A stretch of DNA of 5,696 nucleotides, from positions 1 through 5,696 of the forward strand of contig CAIYPH010000676.1 of the NCBI GenBank assembly GCA_903928045.1, written 5' to 3'. This stretch comes from an uncultured Rhodospirillales bacterium. Its GTDB lineage: Bacteria > Pseudomonadota > Alphaproteobacteria > Acetobacterales > Acetobacteraceae. The notes under the pieces were generated by a model that did not search any database, had not been told where the DNA came from, and saw nothing but the letters and a program-made list of their open reading frames with translations. The translations under genes were made by a program, and so were the position numbers. This document shows, in pieces, positions 5,187-5,696 of the stretch (positions within the stretch are counted from its first letter, which is position 1; each line of letters opens with the position of its first letter).

Positions 5187-5696
5187 GCGACCCGGTTCAG
5201 CAGGGGTTCCCCCGCGGCGAGACGGCGGCAATTCTCGGCGGCGGTGGCGAAGCTGCGCTCGAAGGTGCCGGTGGTGACCCAGGCGACGTGCGGGGCGACG
5301 ACGACGTTGTCGAGCGCGAAGAGCGGGTCGGCGGGGTCGGCCGGTTCGTGCACGAAGACATCGAGCCCGGCGGCGGCGAGGTGGCCGGCGGCGAGCGCGG
5401 CGGTGAGGGCGGCCTGGTCGACGAGGCCGCCGCGGGCGGTGTTGACGAGGATGGCGCCCGGTTTCATCCGCGCGATGGCGGCGGCGTCGATGCAGCGATC
5501 GGTCTCGGGGGTGAGGGGGATGTGGAGCGAGACGATGTCGGACCGGGCGAGCAGCGTGTCGCGGTCGACGTAGGTGGCGAGGGCGCCGGGCTTGGGTGAG
5601 CGGGCGGTGTAGAGCAGCTTGCAGCCCATGGCGGCGAGGATGGGGGCGAGGTGCTGCGGGATGGCGCCGTAGCCAATCAGCCCGACGGTGCGGCCC
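5183..5696 (-). CDS. D-2-hydroxyacid dehydrogenase, NAD(P)-dependent, N-terminus outside window
   Basis: The visible 170 residues (last codon TGA at 5183-5185) hold the Rossmann domain and C-terminal end of a D-isomer-specific 2-hydroxyacid dehydrogenase (SerA/PdxB/glyoxylate-reductase superfamily). The nucleotide loop reads VGLIGYGAIPQHLA (fragment residues 4-17), so the last glycine of GxGxxG is replaced by proline. The second strand ends LLYTARSPKPG, with Thr-Ala-Arg-Ser where NAD-specific enzymes usually have an acidic residue, which hints at NADP(H). The catalytic trio is visible: Arg88 in NTARGGLVDQ, Glu117 in DVFVHEPADP and His136 in VAPHVAWVT. It lies first among the three operon genes seen here and overlaps the kinase start by GTGA. 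It probably interconverts a 2-hydroxy acid and a 2-oxo acid of the acid-sugar route; the substrate is not readable. Its start and the operon promoter are beyond the right edge. Confidence 0.92.
   Translation of the reverse strand, partial: GRTVGLIGYGAIPQHLAPILAAMGCKLLYTARSPKPGALATYVDRDTLLARSDIVSLHIPLTPETDRCIDAAAIARMKPGAILVNTARGGLVDQAALTAALAAGHLAAAGLDVFVHEPADPADPLFALDNVVVAPHVAWVTTGTFERSFATAAENCRRLAAGEPLLNRVA

Noticed and set aside
5187..5231. N-terminal extension of the kinase from ATG 5231
   Set aside because: The extra 15 residues are Pro/Arg/Gly-rich, overlap the dehydrogenase by 49 bp and are not expected before RLLADDLTGA. The GTGA overlap at 5186 is the more natural start.
4287..5573. 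428-codon plus-strand frame opposite the kinase and dehydrogenase
   Set aside because: It spans two real genes antisense, has the same Gly/Ala/Glu/Asp-rich composition and matches no family.

Overview
The window is very GC-rich with strong G/C third-position bias. It looks like chromosomal DNA of a high-GC alphaproteobacterium. Acetobacteraceae or a related family (Acidiphilium/Rhodopila/Roseomonas-like) is my best guess, from the protein character and from the GC-rich hairpin clusters between genes, but no marker gene fixes the taxon.

Layout, left to right. (1) Positions 1-611, plus strand: the last 66 codons of an amidohydrolase-family (amidohydrolase_2) metal hydrolase, overlapping by ATGA a small Rieske [2Fe-2S] protein, so the two form a translationally coupled pair. 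(2) Positions 612-1148: on the minus strand, a probable gene of unknown function with its own promoter and Shine-Dalgarno. Its open frame runs on antisense into the Rieske gene, so its true 3' end is uncertain. (3) Positions 1164-2360, minus strand: a complete 12-helix MFS transporter of the fosmidomycin-resistance (Fsr)-like type. (4) Positions 2499-2831, plus strand: a compact cytosolic FKBP-type peptidyl-prolyl isomerase, divergent from the transporter. (5) Positions 2844-3070: a roughly 226-nt composite palindrome with a perfect 24-bp inverted repeat at its centre and two small GC hairpins on each side. It fills the gap between two convergent genes and probably terminates transcription in both directions. 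(6) Positions 3084-5696, minus strand: a tight operon, read right to left, of a D-2-hydroxyacid dehydrogenase (N-terminus outside the window), a four-carbon acid-sugar kinase (DUF1537 family) and a PdxA-family dehydrogenase.

The last block is the functional centre. A DUF1537 kinase beside a PdxA homologue is the known signature of PdxA2-type acid-sugar catabolism: the kinase phosphorylates D-threonate (or a D-erythronate-like acid) at O4, and PdxA2 oxidises and decarboxylates the product to dihydroxyacetone phosphate. The 2-hydroxyacid dehydrogenase probably feeds or interconverts a related 2-hydroxy acid. The kinase and dehydrogenase overlap by GTGA. The kinase-pdxA junction carries four 17-bp tandem copies of the kinase's own 3' end, including its stop codon.

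I see no tRNA, rRNA, CRISPR array, insertion sequence or phage gene. The most unusual structures are the composite palindrome, the 17-bp stop-codon repeat, the short kinase and the long loop in the Rieske protein. The enzyme cassette itself belongs to a described class.
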